This document shows, piece by piece, positions 36,209 to 45,421 of a DNA stretch of 64,000 nt (the stretch's first letter is position 1; every line of letters starts with the position of its first letter). The DNA is from an uncultured Ruminiclostridium sp. (lineage in GTDB: Bacteria > Bacillota > Clostridia > Oscillospirales > Ruminococcaceae). A program made the position numbers and the translations under genes. The stretch is from NCBI GenBank assembly GCA_947624435.1, contig CANQKE010000012.1, positions 1 through 64,000 on the forward strand, given 5' to 3'. The notes beneath the pieces were generated by a model. The model did no database searches. It was not told where the DNA came from and saw nothing but the letters and a program-made list of their open reading frames with translations.

Positions 36209-37333
36209 TCAATCGGACAGACCGCACAGCTCTATTATCTCTCTTAATATCTTGTCCGACGCGTCTTTTCCCGCAAGCCTTGCGGCGTTTTCGCTCATAA
36301 GCTCCAATAGCGACGGATTATTGCAAAACTCGTTGATCTCGTCTATCAGCTTCTGCCCGCTGAGCTCCTCATCCTTTATTATCCTGCCGGCGTTAGCCTT
36401 TTGCAGGGTGAGCGCGTTGTAGTACTGGTGATTTTCCGCCGCATAGGGGTAAGGTATCAGCAGCGACGCCCTGCCGACTGCGGTAAGCTCGGTAAGAGTC
36501 ATCGCTCCGGCTCGGGTGATTATAAGATCCGCCGCGCACATACAGGTATACATATTGTCTATATACTCCCGTATGCGAAAATGCGGGTCGTCGGTATTTA
36601 CGCCGCTTTTCTGGAGCAGACCGTTAAAGGTATCGTGCCCGTGCTTGCCAAAGCCGTGTATATGGTTGATATTGCCTTTTTTCTGCTCCCACTGCATAAG
36701 CTGAGCGACGGCTTCGTTTATATGCACCGCGCCCTGACTGCCGCCTACGGACAATATAGTCATGCAGTCCGGCAGACCGAGCTGCTTTCTTGCCTCCTCG
36801 CGGGAAACTATCTTTATCTCGCTGCGCAGCGGATTTCCGGTAACGACGCACTTTTTGCAGTTTTTAAGGTGCTTTACCGCGTCCTCGCTGCCTACCATGA
36901 CAAGGTCCGCTTTGCCGCACAGCATTTTTACCGATACGCCGGGCAGCGAGTTGCTCTCGTGTATCGCGGTCTTTATCCCCGCCTTTACCGCGCATTTTAA
37001 CACCGTGCCGGTAACATATCCGCCGGTGCCTATCACAAGGTCGGGAAGAAACTTGGCAAATATCTTTCTCACCTGTCTGCCGGCGTTCATGTAATAATAC
37101 GCCGCCTTGACGTTGCGCTTTATGCTTTTAAGGTTCAAGCGGCGCTGTATCCCCGCCATTTTTACCGGAGAAAACGCGTATCCCGCGCGCTGTACCAGCC
37201 TTGCCTCCAGTCCGTCCGGACAGCCGATGAACAGTATCTCGGTATCCGAAAGCTCCTGTTTTAACTTATCCGCGATAGCAAGGGCGGGGTTGATATGCCC
37301 GCCGGTACCTCCCGCCGCGATTATAACTTTCAT
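36209..37333 (-). CDS. murG: UDP-GlcNAc:undecaprenyl-PP-MurNAc-pentapeptide transferase
   Basis: Converts lipid I to lipid II at the inner membrane face. MKVIIAAGGTGGHINPALAIAD is the standard start with G-loop 1; VGGSQGAVHINEAV is the third G-loop and RAGAMTLTELTAVGRASLLIPYPYAAENHQ the donor-binding region (as a stretch around residues 255-285). 374 aa. The leader is repeat cassette C: AAAGGAG, hairpin, then in-frame ATGs at 37345 and 37333. Homologues begin at the second, and it sits 12 nt from the ribosome site when the hairpin is folded. Confidence 0.95.
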   Translation of the reverse strand: MKVIIAAGGTGGHINPALAIADKLKQELSDTEILFIGCPDGLEARLVQRAGYAFSPVKMAGIQRRLNLKSIKRNVKAAYYYMNAGRQVRKIFAKFLPDLVIGTGGYVTGTVLKCAVKAGIKTAIHESNSLPGVSVKMLCGKADLVMVGSEDAVKHLKNCKKCVVTGNPLRSEIKIVSREEARKQLGLPDCMTILSVGGSQGAVHINEAVAQLMQWEQKKGNINHIHGFGKHGHDTFNGLLQKSGVNTDDPHFRIREYIDNMYTCMCAADLIITRAGAMTLTELTAVGRASLLIPYPYAAENHQYYNALTLQKANAGRIIKDEELSGQKLIDEINEFCNNPSLLELMSENAARLAGKDASDKILREIIELCGLSD

Positions 37334-37463
37334 TTTTATTATCATGCTTGCCTTAGCAAGCATCTCTCCTTTCGAGTTTTGTGCGGTTTTGCGAAGCAAA
37401 ATTGCCGACCGTATTCGGCAAAGCGCAAAACTCAAATTCTGAAAATTTATTTTTCAGAATTTA
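37334..37463 (-). repeat. Leader cassette copy C, upstream of murG
   Basis: Minus strand, in order: hairpin AAATTCTGAAAA / TTTTCAGAATTT (different bases from copies A and B but still paired), outer stem TTTTGCGC / GCACAAAA with hairpins TTTGCCGAATACGGTCGGCAA-type and TTTTGCTTCGCAAAA inside, ACTCGAAAGGAG, then ATGCTTGC-TAAG-GCAAGCAT and GATAATAAAA before ATG at 37333. The 5' ATG in this copy is also in frame with murG. Confidence 0.85.
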
Positions 37464-37471
37464 ATTTTCTT

Positions 37472-38959
37472 TTACGTGTCGGACTGTTTCGATACGCTTA
37501 GCAGCAGTCCCATTTCCACCATCTGTATTATCAGCGCCGTTCGTCCGTAACTGAAGAACGGCAGCGATATTCCGGTATTAGGTATCGCGTTGCAGGCGAC
37601 TCCTATATTCATAAGCGCCTGTAAGCCTATCTGTATAGTTATCCCCAGCGCTAAAAACGAGCCGAATTTATCCCTTGCCCGCGCCGAGATATACAGTCCT
37701 CTTGCGATGAACAGCACAAACAGCAGTATCACCGTCACCGCGCCGACAAAGCCTAATTCCTCGCAGATTATCGAAAATACAAAGTCGTTCTGGCTTTCCG
37801 GCAGGTAGAAGTATTTCTGTCTGGAATTTCCCAGTCCCAGACCGAACCACCCGCCCGAACCGACGGTCAGCAGCGACTGATAGGTCTGATATGTATCTCC
37901 CCTTATATCCGAAAACGGATCGAGAAAGCCGTTTATTCTGTCCCAAAGATATTCATACCGGAACACGAACAGCAGAGCCAGTACCCCCAGCACTCCAAGA
38001 ACTAACAGGAATATCATACTGCCCTTGTTGCAACCGCCGACGAACATCATCACATATACTATCACGAAGATTATCAGCAGCGCGGAAACGTGCCTTTGCA
38101 GCAGACACATCAGCAATGCGGGTATCAATACATACCAGTATCTTAAAAAGCCGTAATAGCTGTCCTGCCGCACCTCGTAATACCTTTGCAGCATATAGGC
38201 GATCATTATTATGACCGCTATTTTAAGTATCTCCGACGGCTGGAACTGCGTGCCGAATATCGTTATCCAGCGCTTCGCGTCGTTGACCGATTCGCCGAAG
38301 AACAATACCATCACCATCAGCGCAAGAGAGACCAGCAGCAATATCTTAGCAAATGTTATCCCGTTGCCGTTTTGCTTGTTTTTGCCTATCCTTATGGGAA
38401 CTATCAGCGCGTGATAATCCAGCCTTGAGCAGATGAACATTCCGACCAGTCCTATCAGCGCGCCCTGTATCTGCCTTACGGTGTAGGCGAAGCTGTCGCC
38501 CTCCTCCGCATACGAATACGCATAGCTTGCCGAGGTCATCATGATAAGCCCGAATACGATAAGTATCATTATCACCGTAAACATCGGCATATCGAATTTT
38601 CCGCGTTTAGCGAACCAACTGCACTGCACCGCCGGTGCGTCCGGCTTAGCGGGGTGTACCGTCAGCTTTTGCACTATCTGACCCGCTATACCTGAAGCTA
38701 TCCCCGGCTGCTTTGTCTTTTGCGCCGCGGCTTTTTTAGGCTCGGGCTTAGACGCCGTTTGCGCCGGCTTTGCCTGTACCTTTGTACTGCCTGCGGGTAT
38801 GTTCTTATATTTATTGGCGGGAGGGACAAGCACGTCGTTCAGCCTTGCGGGGCTTTTTTTGGACGCACTGCTTTTCCGGCTGTCGGCTTTGCCCATATTG
38901 CGGTACAGCTCAGTCTGCTGTTCGCGGCTGAGCCTGCCGTATTCGGTATTTCCTGCCAC
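37472..38959 (-). CDS. ftsW: SEDS glycosyltransferase FtsW/SpoVE
   Basis: Polymerises lipid II into glycan strands with a class B PBP. After a Lys/Ala/Pro-rich cytoplasmic N-terminus of about 115 residues, unusually long for FtsW, come ten membrane helices starting MFTVIMILIVFGLIMMTSAS. YLPESQNDFVFSIICEELGF and the end GISLPFFSYGRTALIIQM are FtsW/RodA hallmarks. The start is GTG at 38959 behind GGGGGAG. The vegetative (FtsW) and sporulation (SpoVE) forms cannot be separated by sequence alone; dcw position favours either. Confidence 0.93.
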   Translation of the reverse strand: MAGNTEYGRLSREQQTELYRNMGKADSRKSSASKKSPARLNDVLVPPANKYKNIPAGSTKVQAKPAQTASKPEPKKAAAQKTKQPGIASGIAGQIVQKLTVHPAKPDAPAVQCSWFAKRGKFDMPMFTVIMILIVFGLIMMTSASYAYSYAEEGDSFAYTVRQIQGALIGLVGMFICSRLDYHALIVPIRIGKNKQNGNGITFAKILLLVSLALMVMVLFFGESVNDAKRWITIFGTQFQPSEILKIAVIIMIAYMLQRYYEVRQDSYYGFLRYWYVLIPALLMCLLQRHVSALLIIFVIVYVMMFVGGCNKGSMIFLLVLGVLGVLALLFVFRYEYLWDRINGFLDPFSDIRGDTYQTYQSLLTVGSGGWFGLGLGNSRQKYFYLPESQNDFVFSIICEELGFVGAVTVILLFVLFIARGLYISARARDKFGSFLALGITIQIGLQALMNIGVACNAIPNTGISLPFFSYGRTALIIQMVEMGLLLSVSKQSDT

Positions 38960-38994
38960 GTTCTCTCCCCCTTATCAAAAATCTTTTGCATAGA

Positions 38995-40014
38995 TCACAG
39001 CATACCGAAATATGCCGCCGCCAGCCCGAGTATGCAAAAAGCCAGCTCTATAAGCGAAAACACTCCTACTATTTTTACTTCCTTCCAGCCTCTTATCTCA
39101 AAGCTGTGATGTATCGGCGTCATTTTGAACAGGCGCTTTCCGTGAGTAAGCTTGAAATAGGTCATCTGGATAAGCACCGACAGCGCCTCCCAGATATACA
39201 CCGCCGAGCAAAGCACCATGATAAATTCCGTCTTAGTGCCTATTCCGAGCGCACATACCGCGCCGCCTAAAAACATCGAACCGGTATCGCCCATCATGAC
39301 CTTTGCCGGGTGGAAGTTCCACACCAGAAAGCCAAGGCAACCCGCCGCCACGACAGCCGCTAATATGCTCATCTCTCCGAAGTCGAACAGCGAGCATACC
39401 GCAAGATACGCCGCGCAGAATATCACGGTTATCGAGGAGCAAAGCCCGTCTATGCCGTCGGTAAGATTGACCGCGTTTACAAGGTACAGTATACCCAGTC
39501 CCATTATCGGATAGTAGAAGTACCAAAAGTCCACCTGTCCTATAAACGGGAAATTTACCGCAGTCGAGGTATCGCCCGCCGTTATGCGCGAGGCAAAATA
39601 CGCGGCTATCACCAGCACCTGCATTATTATCTTTTGATTTGGGGTAAGACCCTCGTTGCGTTTTTTCTTTACCTTTATAAAATCATCTACAAATCCGATA
39701 AAGCCGAAGCACAGCGCCATTATCACCGCAAACACGGCGTTAAGCAGCTTCATTCCGCCGGCGCCGTCAATATTTATAAGCCCCTGCGCCCACATAAGCG
39801 CTATCCCTGCGGTGAATGCTATCACGCTTCCCGCGATGAACATAACGCCGCCCATGGTGGGAGTGCCCTCCTTGGACTTATGCCATGCCGGGCCTATATC
39901 CAGTATCGTCTGACCGAATTTAAGGCGTTTGAGCGCCGGTATCGTCACAAAGCCGAGCAAAGCCGTTATGCCGAAGCTTAGCACCGCGGCGATGATCTGA
40001 GCCGATAAAATCAT
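38995..40014 (-). CDS. mraY: Phospho-MurNAc-pentapeptide translocase
   Basis: Transfers phospho-MurNAc-pentapeptide to undecaprenyl phosphate, giving lipid I. Ten membrane helices; PTMGGVMFIAG, FIGFVDDFIKVKKKRNEGL (DDxxK), NLTDGIDGLCSS and FHPAKVMMGDTGSMFLG are the catalytic motifs. About 339 aa. The leader is cassette D; in-frame ATGs lie at 40026 and 40014, and the second matches the family start (MILSAQIIAAVL). Directly downstream of murE: murF and murD, usual neighbours, are missing. Confidence 0.95.
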   Translation of the reverse strand: MILSAQIIAAVLSFGITALLGFVTIPALKRLKFGQTILDIGPAWHKSKEGTPTMGGVMFIAGSVIAFTAGIALMWAQGLINIDGAGGMKLLNAVFAVIMALCFGFIGFVDDFIKVKKKRNEGLTPNQKIIMQVLVIAAYFASRITAGDTSTAVNFPFIGQVDFWYFYYPIMGLGILYLVNAVNLTDGIDGLCSSITVIFCAAYLAVCSLFDFGEMSILAAVVAAGCLGFLVWNFHPAKVMMGDTGSMFLGGAVCALGIGTKTEFIMVLCSAVYIWEALSVLIQMTYFKLTHGKRLFKMTPIHHSFEIRGWKEVKIVGVFSLIELAFCILGLAAAYFGML

Positions 40015-40089
40015 ACTTATAACCATGCTTGCAAAGAAGCTTCTCCTTTCGAGTTTTGTATGGTTTTGCGAAGCAAAATGCAAAACTCA
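40015..40089 (-). repeat. Leader cassette copy D, upstream of mraY (shortened)
   Basis: Starts at the murE stop: GAGTTTTGC...CAAAACTC outer stem enclosing TTTTGCTTCGCAAAA only, so the second inner hairpin and the first AT-rich hairpin are missing. CGAAAGGAG, a weaker hairpin GCTT...AAGC, CATG and GGTTATAAGT then lead to ATG at 40014. Confidence 0.8.
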
Positions 40090-41529
40090 TTGTCCTGTAA
40101 GTCTTGCGACTATTTCCCTTTCGGAAAAAGGTATATGCTCATCTCCGACTATCTGATAATCCTCGCTGCCTTTTCCGGCGAGTACCACCACGTCGCCTTT
40201 TTTAGCAAGGGACAGCGCCCGCGTTATCGCCTTTTCGCGGTTCGGCTCGGTTTCATATACCGAATCGTCGCTTATCCCCGACGCTATCTGAGCTATTATA
40301 TCCTCCGCGTTTTCATGTGCGGGATTATCGGAGGTAAGTATCATATAGTCGCTGTGCCGCTGTGCCGCCGCTCCCATAAGCGGGCGCTTTTTAGAATCGC
40401 GGTCGCCTGCCGAGCCGAACACCGTTATCAGCCGCCCCTTTGTGACCTCTTTCACCGCGGCAAGCATTTTGTCCAGCGCGTCGTCGGTGTGCGCGTAATC
40501 GTTAAGCACGGTGAAATCTCCGCTGTACAAAACGGTAAGCCGCCCGTCTGCTCCGGTAAAGCTCTCTAATGCTTTAGCCGAAATTCCTTCGTCTATCCCG
40601 ACGGCGGTGCAAAGCCCCACCGCGCACAAGGCGTTTTGTATATTGTATCTTCCTATCTGCGGCAGCTTTACCGTAAACGCCCTTTTAGTAAGCGCGGAGC
40701 AAAGCACGAACCGCGAGCCGTCCGCGCCGCATTCGATAAACTGCGCCGAAATGTCGTTATCTTTATCAAATCCGACAGTTATGACCTTGCAGCTTAGAGA
40801 TCCCGCAAGGCGCTTGCCGTAATCGTCATCGGTGCAGATAACGCCGGTCTTAGTTTGCGAAAACAACATGCTCTTCGCGGCAAAATAGCTTTCCATATCG
40901 CCGTGATAGTCAAGGTGATCCTGCGTAAGATTGGTAAACGCCGCCGCCTCGAAAACGATATTGCCTATCCTGTGCTGCGCCAGCGCCTGAGAGCTTGCCT
41001 CCATTATTACATATCCCGCGCCGTTGTCCGCCGTTTCTTTTAACCGCTCGAACAGTACCGGAGCGGGCGGAGTGGTGGGTATCCCCTTTTCCGAACGGTA
41101 GACCTTTCCAAATACGTCTATCCCCGCCGTGCCTATGCTGCCTGTTTTTTCACCGGCAAATTCCAGTATATGCTTTACCATCGCGACGGTGGTCGTCTTG
41201 CCGTTAGTTCCGGTCACCGCCAGCATTTTAAGCCGCTTTTCCGGCTCGCCGTAAAAGCGCGAGGAAAGCTGCGCTAATGCAAGCCTGCTGTCGGGGACTA
41301 TTATCTGCCGCTGTACTTTGGTATCATACTCTGCTATAATCACCGCAGCGCCGCGCTCAAGCATATCCGCCGCCGCGCTGTGTCCGTCGAACCGCGCGCC
41401 TTTTATGCAGACGAATATGTTTCCTTTTTTTACGTTTTGCGTGCTGTCGGTTATTCCGGTGACGACGGTATCGGGTATTCCCTGCTGTGCCGCCTGCGGA
41501 CAAATATCATATAATGTGATATCATACAC
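40087..41529 (-). CDS. murE: UDP-MurNAc-tripeptide synthetase MurE
   Basis: Adds the third amino acid of the stem peptide to UDP-MurNAc-L-Ala-D-Glu. AVTGTNGKTTT is the ATP loop; EASSQALAQHR, FTNLTQDHLDYHG, and FGSAGDRDSKKR follow. The amino acid selector motif is TSDNPAHENAEDI, that is DNPA rather than DNPR. DNPR marks meso-diaminopimelate enzymes and DNPA is the form in lysine-adding Staphylococcus MurE. 480 aa. The start is GTG at 41529, preceded by a G-run. Its stop is the first base group of cassette D. Confidence 0.93.
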   Translation of the reverse strand: MYDITLYDICPQAAQQGIPDTVVTGITDSTQNVKKGNIFVCIKGARFDGHSAAADMLERGAAVIIAEYDTKVQRQIIVPDSRLALAQLSSRFYGEPEKRLKMLAVTGTNGKTTTVAMVKHILEFAGEKTGSIGTAGIDVFGKVYRSEKGIPTTPPAPVLFERLKETADNGAGYVIMEASSQALAQHRIGNIVFEAAAFTNLTQDHLDYHGDMESYFAAKSMLFSQTKTGVICTDDDYGKRLAGSLSCKVITVGFDKDNDISAQFIECGADGSRFVLCSALTKRAFTVKLPQIGRYNIQNALCAVGLCTAVGIDEGISAKALESFTGADGRLTVLYSGDFTVLNDYAHTDDALDKMLAAVKEVTKGRLITVFGSAGDRDSKKRPLMGAAAQRHSDYMILTSDNPAHENAEDIIAQIASGISDDSVYETEPNREKAITRALSLAKKGDVVVLAGKGSEDYQIVGDEHIPFSEREIVARLTGQ

Positions 41530-41534
41530 CCCCG

Positions 41535-43790
41535 TCAGCCTGTTTCGTTGTTAAGTACAAAGCTTACCTCGACTACCGAGCCTTTATAGACCGAACTGCC
41601 TGCCGACAGCGACTGGCTTATAGCCACCGCGGAGGAATTTCCGCCCGCGCCGGTAACGCTGAGGTTAAGTCCTGCCTCGGCCGCCTTTACATTCGCCTGC
41701 TCTACCGTAAGTCCGGTAAAGTCCGGCACGGTGGAGAACTGGTAATTTATCTCACTTTCTCCGTCGCTCATGTACAATAATACCGTTCCGCCGTAAGGCA
41801 TCAGCGTGCCGGGGCCGGGTATCTGTGCCGCCACCGCGGTACCCTCCGTGCTGCCTATTATCTCAGCCTGAAGTCCCGCGCCTATTATCAGAGCCTCCGC
41901 TCTTATACTGTTGTAATCATATCCCGCTACGGGAGGAACGGTAACGTCCTGCTCCTGCAATTCCTCCGCCGTATACTGCGGATATATATTGAGGTACTCA
42001 AGTCCCTCCTTGAACACCGCCGATACTACCGGAGCAGCCACCGCCGAACCGTAGATATAGCCGCTGGTCGGTTCGTCCACCACTACCAGCATTACATATT
42101 CCGGATCGGTCGCGGGAACGAACGCGCAGAACGTGGACACATATCTCATGTTTGCGATGCTGTATTCGTCCAGCTTCTCGGAGGTTCCGCTCTTGCCGCC
42201 TATGCTGTAGCCCTCCATATACGCGTTGCTGCCGCCGTTGGTGTTTACCACTGTTTCAAGTATCTGGCGCATCGTCGCCGAGGTCTCTTCGCTTATCACC
42301 TGACGTCTTACCACCGGCTCGGTGGATTTTACCACATTGCCGTCGCTGTCTATTATTTTATCCACAAGATACGGAGTGAGCAGCTTTCCGCCGTTGACCG
42401 CGGCTGTTACCGCCGTTATCATCTGTATCGGAGTGACCTTGTTCGTCTGACCGAACGCCGAGCTGGAAAGCTCGACTATTCCCATGTTCTCCAAGGGGAC
42501 ATAAAGCGAATTTGCCTCGCCCGGCAGGTCGATGCCGGTCTTTTCGGTAAAGCCGAACGCCTTGAAATACTGGGCGAATTTTTCTCTGCCGAGCGCCTGA
42601 CCTATTTTGACAAATGCCGGATTGCAGGAGCGTATTACCGCTTCGGTCAGTGTCGAAGTGCCGTGTCCTCCGGAGCTCCAGCAGTGTATCTGCGTTCCCT
42701 CGACGTCTACCACGCCCGGGCAGTAGAAGGTGTCCTCCAGCGATACCGCTTCTTCTTCCAGTGCGGAGGCGCAGGTCACTACCTTGAATACCGAACCGGG
42801 TATATATATCTCGCTTACAGCCTTATTCAGCCACTGGTGCGTCATAAGCTCCTGATATTTGGCGTCTATATCCTCCTGCTTTTGCTTGTCAGCGGACATC
42901 TGCGCTAATATCTGCTTATCCTTTTCAAAGAATATCTCGGACGGGTCGTTCGGGTTGTAGCTCGGATAGGTCGCCATAGCGACTATCGCGCCGGTCTTTG
43001 CGTTCATGATTATTCCGGTGCTGCGGTTTTCAACGCCGTGCTGAGATACCGTCAGCTCAAGGTTCTTTTCAAGATAATGCTGTAATGTTTCGTCCAGTGT
43101 GAGTATCAGAGAATCTCCGTCCTGCGCGGGATATCTGGTTTCATACTCATACGGCATAACGTCGCCGTTCGCGTCCTTGACGGATACTATCCTGCCGTCT
43201 ACGCCCTTGAGATAATCATTGTAGTACATCTCAAGGCCGTAGCCGTTTTCTTCCTCGTTCACAAAACCCAGAACGCTTGACGCAAGCTCGTTGTTCGGAT
43301 AGCTGCGGGTGCTGTTTTCCACCGTGTATATAGATACGTTCTTAAGGTTGTTTTTGGTGATGAACTCGTTTATCTTCTCTACCGTGACGCGGTCTACCTT
43401 ATGCTTTGCTACATAATATCTCGATTTGGTATCGGCGCAGGCTTTCACCAGTGTTTCATACTTGACGCCCAGTATCTCGGACAGACCCTTGCAGATAAAG
43501 TCGCGGTTCTGCGGCTCATACTCGTTTATATCGCCGGGGGATATGATAACGTCCCATACCGTGTTGCTCTGTACAAGCACCTTATTGTTGCGGTCGTAGA
43601 TAGTGCCGCGCGACGCCTTTATGGTAAAGCTGTCCTGCTGCTGCTTGCTTGCGGCGGCGCTGAACATCTCGTTGTTCACCACCGACACATCGAACAGCTT
43701 TGCGGTGATATACACCGCCGTGAGAAGTATCGCGATAAGCACGACGTATAATATCCGGTTTTTCATGCTCCGTGTAGGGCTAAGATTCAT
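41535..43790 (-). CDS. Class B penicillin-binding protein with two PASTA domains (FtsI/SpoVD type)
   Basis: Septal peptidoglycan transpeptidase. One N-terminal membrane helix (ILYVVLIAILLTAVYITAKLF), a dimerisation domain (ASRGTIYDRNNKVL), and a transpeptidase domain with GSVFKVVT (SxxK, catalytic Ser), IRSCNPAFV (SxN) and GGKSGTSEK (KSGT). Residues about 610-750 form two PASTA repeats (TVPPVAGYDYNSIRAEALIIG, TVPDFTGLTVEQANVKAAEAG). 751 aa. PASTA repeats favour SpoVD over the main FtsI. ATG follows CGAAAGGAAG. Cognate of the FtsW/SpoVE gene downstream. Confidence 0.93.
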   Translation of the reverse strand: MNLSPTRSMKNRILYVVLIAILLTAVYITAKLFDVSVVNNEMFSAAASKQQQDSFTIKASRGTIYDRNNKVLVQSNTVWDVIISPGDINEYEPQNRDFICKGLSEILGVKYETLVKACADTKSRYYVAKHKVDRVTVEKINEFITKNNLKNVSIYTVENSTRSYPNNELASSVLGFVNEEENGYGLEMYYNDYLKGVDGRIVSVKDANGDVMPYEYETRYPAQDGDSLILTLDETLQHYLEKNLELTVSQHGVENRSTGIIMNAKTGAIVAMATYPSYNPNDPSEIFFEKDKQILAQMSADKQKQEDIDAKYQELMTHQWLNKAVSEIYIPGSVFKVVTCASALEEEAVSLEDTFYCPGVVDVEGTQIHCWSSGGHGTSTLTEAVIRSCNPAFVKIGQALGREKFAQYFKAFGFTEKTGIDLPGEANSLYVPLENMGIVELSSSAFGQTNKVTPIQMITAVTAAVNGGKLLTPYLVDKIIDSDGNVVKSTEPVVRRQVISEETSATMRQILETVVNTNGGSNAYMEGYSIGGKSGTSEKLDEYSIANMRYVSTFCAFVPATDPEYVMLVVVDEPTSGYIYGSAVAAPVVSAVFKEGLEYLNIYPQYTAEELQEQDVTVPPVAGYDYNSIRAEALIIGAGLQAEIIGSTEGTAVAAQIPGPGTLMPYGGTVLLYMSDGESEINYQFSTVPDFTGLTVEQANVKAAEAGLNLSVTGAGGNSSAVAISQSLSAGSSVYKGSVVEVSFVLNNETG

Positions 43791-43934
43791 TCGCCATCTT
43801 CCTTTCGGCTGCTAATTGCCGCCACCTTGCAAACTCTTCATAAAAAAGGTTTATCCTTTCCCGAAAATTGCATCCTGCCATATCCGAAAAAGGAGCCTTT
43901 GCTGCTGTACAGCAGCTTGTTTATATATATTGTC

Positions 43935-44444
43935 CTAAAATCCCAAATATTCCAGCACATCGCCGAACCAATTGAATATAGCAACAAATATGTTGTCATC
44001 TTCCTCGGCGGCGGTCTCGGTCATCTCTCCGGTGTTCATCTCCATGTACCTTTCCTGAGAGGCGGTGACCTTCTGCATTCCCATCTCTTTTACCGCGTGA
44101 TCCTCCACCTTGTCGATGGAAACCGAACCGTTTAGCTCGTTTTGTAGCTGTCCGTTCAGCATCTGCGCGCTCTCGTACGCCGCGGTCTCCTCGCTGACCT
44201 TAAGGTTTATCTCGCTGAGCTGAGCTTTGCTGTACAAGAACATTATGAACACCGCCAAAAACAGTCCGGCGGTAAGTATCACCGCTATCGGTCTGCCCAC
44301 CTTTGACGCGGACGCTTCTACTATTTTAAGCTCCGGCTTTGGTCTGTCCTCCTGCGGCTTATCCGCCTTTTTCTCCTTGCGCAGCGCGGTGTCGAAAAGC
44401 GAAAGATCATACGCGGTGCTTGCTTTATTATAAGGTTCGGGCAT
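43935..44444 (-). CDS. ftsL: FtsL-like cell division protein
   Basis: A 169-residue bitopic protein: charged cytoplasmic N-terminus (about 50 residues), one membrane helix (PIAVILTAGLFLAVFIMFLY), then a coiled coil (KAQLSEINLKVSEETAAYESAQ, NGQLQNEL) and a VEDHAVKEMGMQKVT motif typical of FtsL/DivIC. Acidic C-terminal tail. Position between rsmH and the PBP gene is the classic ftsL place. Weak sequence identity is normal for this family. The 144-bp gap after it holds a GCTGCT-GTAC-AGCAGC hairpin. Confidence 0.85.
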   Translation of the reverse strand: MPEPYNKASTAYDLSLFDTALRKEKKADKPQEDRPKPELKIVEASASKVGRPIAVILTAGLFLAVFIMFLYSKAQLSEINLKVSEETAAYESAQMLNGQLQNELNGSVSIDKVEDHAVKEMGMQKVTASQERYMEMNTGEMTETAAEEDDNIFVAIFNWFGDVLEYLGF

Positions 44445-44484
44445 TTGCCTCAGTCCTTCCTTTTATACTCCTGTGTTTTTTACG

Positions 44485-45417
44485 TTACAGCTTTTTTATT
44501 ATCCTTAATTTTGCGCTGTGAGCGCGGTTGTTTTGCTTAAGCTCTTCCTCTCCTGCGGTTATCGGCTTTTTGTTTACAAGCTCCCCGCGCGGCGTTTTAT
44601 GACACACACAGACAGGAAACGACGGCGGACAGGTGCAGCCGGTGCAGTATTCCTTGAATCTGTTCTTCACCGCTCTGTCCTCAAGAGAGTGGAAAGTTAT
44701 CACGGCAAGCCTGCCGCCCGCTTTAAGCGAATCGAACGCCATATCCAGCCCCTTGTCCAGCTCCGCAAGCTCGGAATTTACCTCTATCCTTATCGCCTGA
44801 AATGTCTTTTTGCAGGGATTTTTCTCCCGCCGCACCTTGAGCGGCACGTTGCGCTTTATTATCTCGGCAAGCTCCAGTGTGGTGGCTATAGGCTTTTCCT
44901 GCCTTGCCCGCACTATTCCCTCTACGATCCCGCGGGCGAATTTTTCCTCGCCGTAATCGTAAAGTATCTGCATAAGCTTTTCCGGCGGGTATTCGTTTAC
45001 CACGTCGTAGGCGCTGAGTCCCTCGCCGCTCATCCTCATGTCCAGCGGCGCGTCCTCGTGATAGGAAAATCCGCGCTCCGGCGTATCCAGCTGGTAGGAA
45101 GATACCCCTAAGTCCATCAGTACCCCGTCGGTCTGCTCTATACCGAGCTTTTCAAGCTGCTCGTTAAACGACGAAAACCGGTCGTTTATCACGATACACT
45201 CGCAGCCGTACCGCGACAATCTTTCCTTTGCCGCTTTGCAAGCCGCCGGGTCGCGGTCAAAGCCTATCAGCCTGCCGCTTGTCAGCCTTTCGGCGATACC
45301 GGAGGAATGTCCGGCAAAGCCCAGCGTACAGTCGACATATACCCCGTCCGGCTTGATATCAAGCCCGTCTATTACCTCGTCGAACAGCACGGGAATATGC
45401 AGACGCTTTTCCTCCAT
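44485..45417 (-). CDS. rsmH: 16S rRNA (cytosine(1402)-N(4))-methyltransferase
   Basis: Methylates C1402 of 16S rRNA using SAM. HIPVLFDEVIDGL start, YVDCTLGFAGHSSGIAERL (SAM loop), GVLMDLGVSSYQLDTPERGFS, and VITFHSLEDRAVKNRF are diagnostic. 310 aa. Second gene of the mraZ operon; ATG lies four bases after the mraZ stop. Confidence 0.97.
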   Translation of the reverse strand: MEEKRLHIPVLFDEVIDGLDIKPDGVYVDCTLGFAGHSSGIAERLTSGRLIGFDRDPAACKAAKERLSRYGCECIVINDRFSSFNEQLEKLGIEQTDGVLMDLGVSSYQLDTPERGFSYHEDAPLDMRMSGEGLSAYDVVNEYPPEKLMQILYDYGEEKFARGIVEGIVRARQEKPIATTLELAEIIKRNVPLKVRREKNPCKKTFQAIRIEVNSELAELDKGLDMAFDSLKAGGRLAVITFHSLEDRAVKNRFKEYCTGCTCPPSFPVCVCHKTPRGELVNKKPITAGEEELKQNNRAHSAKLRIIKKL

Positions 45418-45421
45418 AGTA

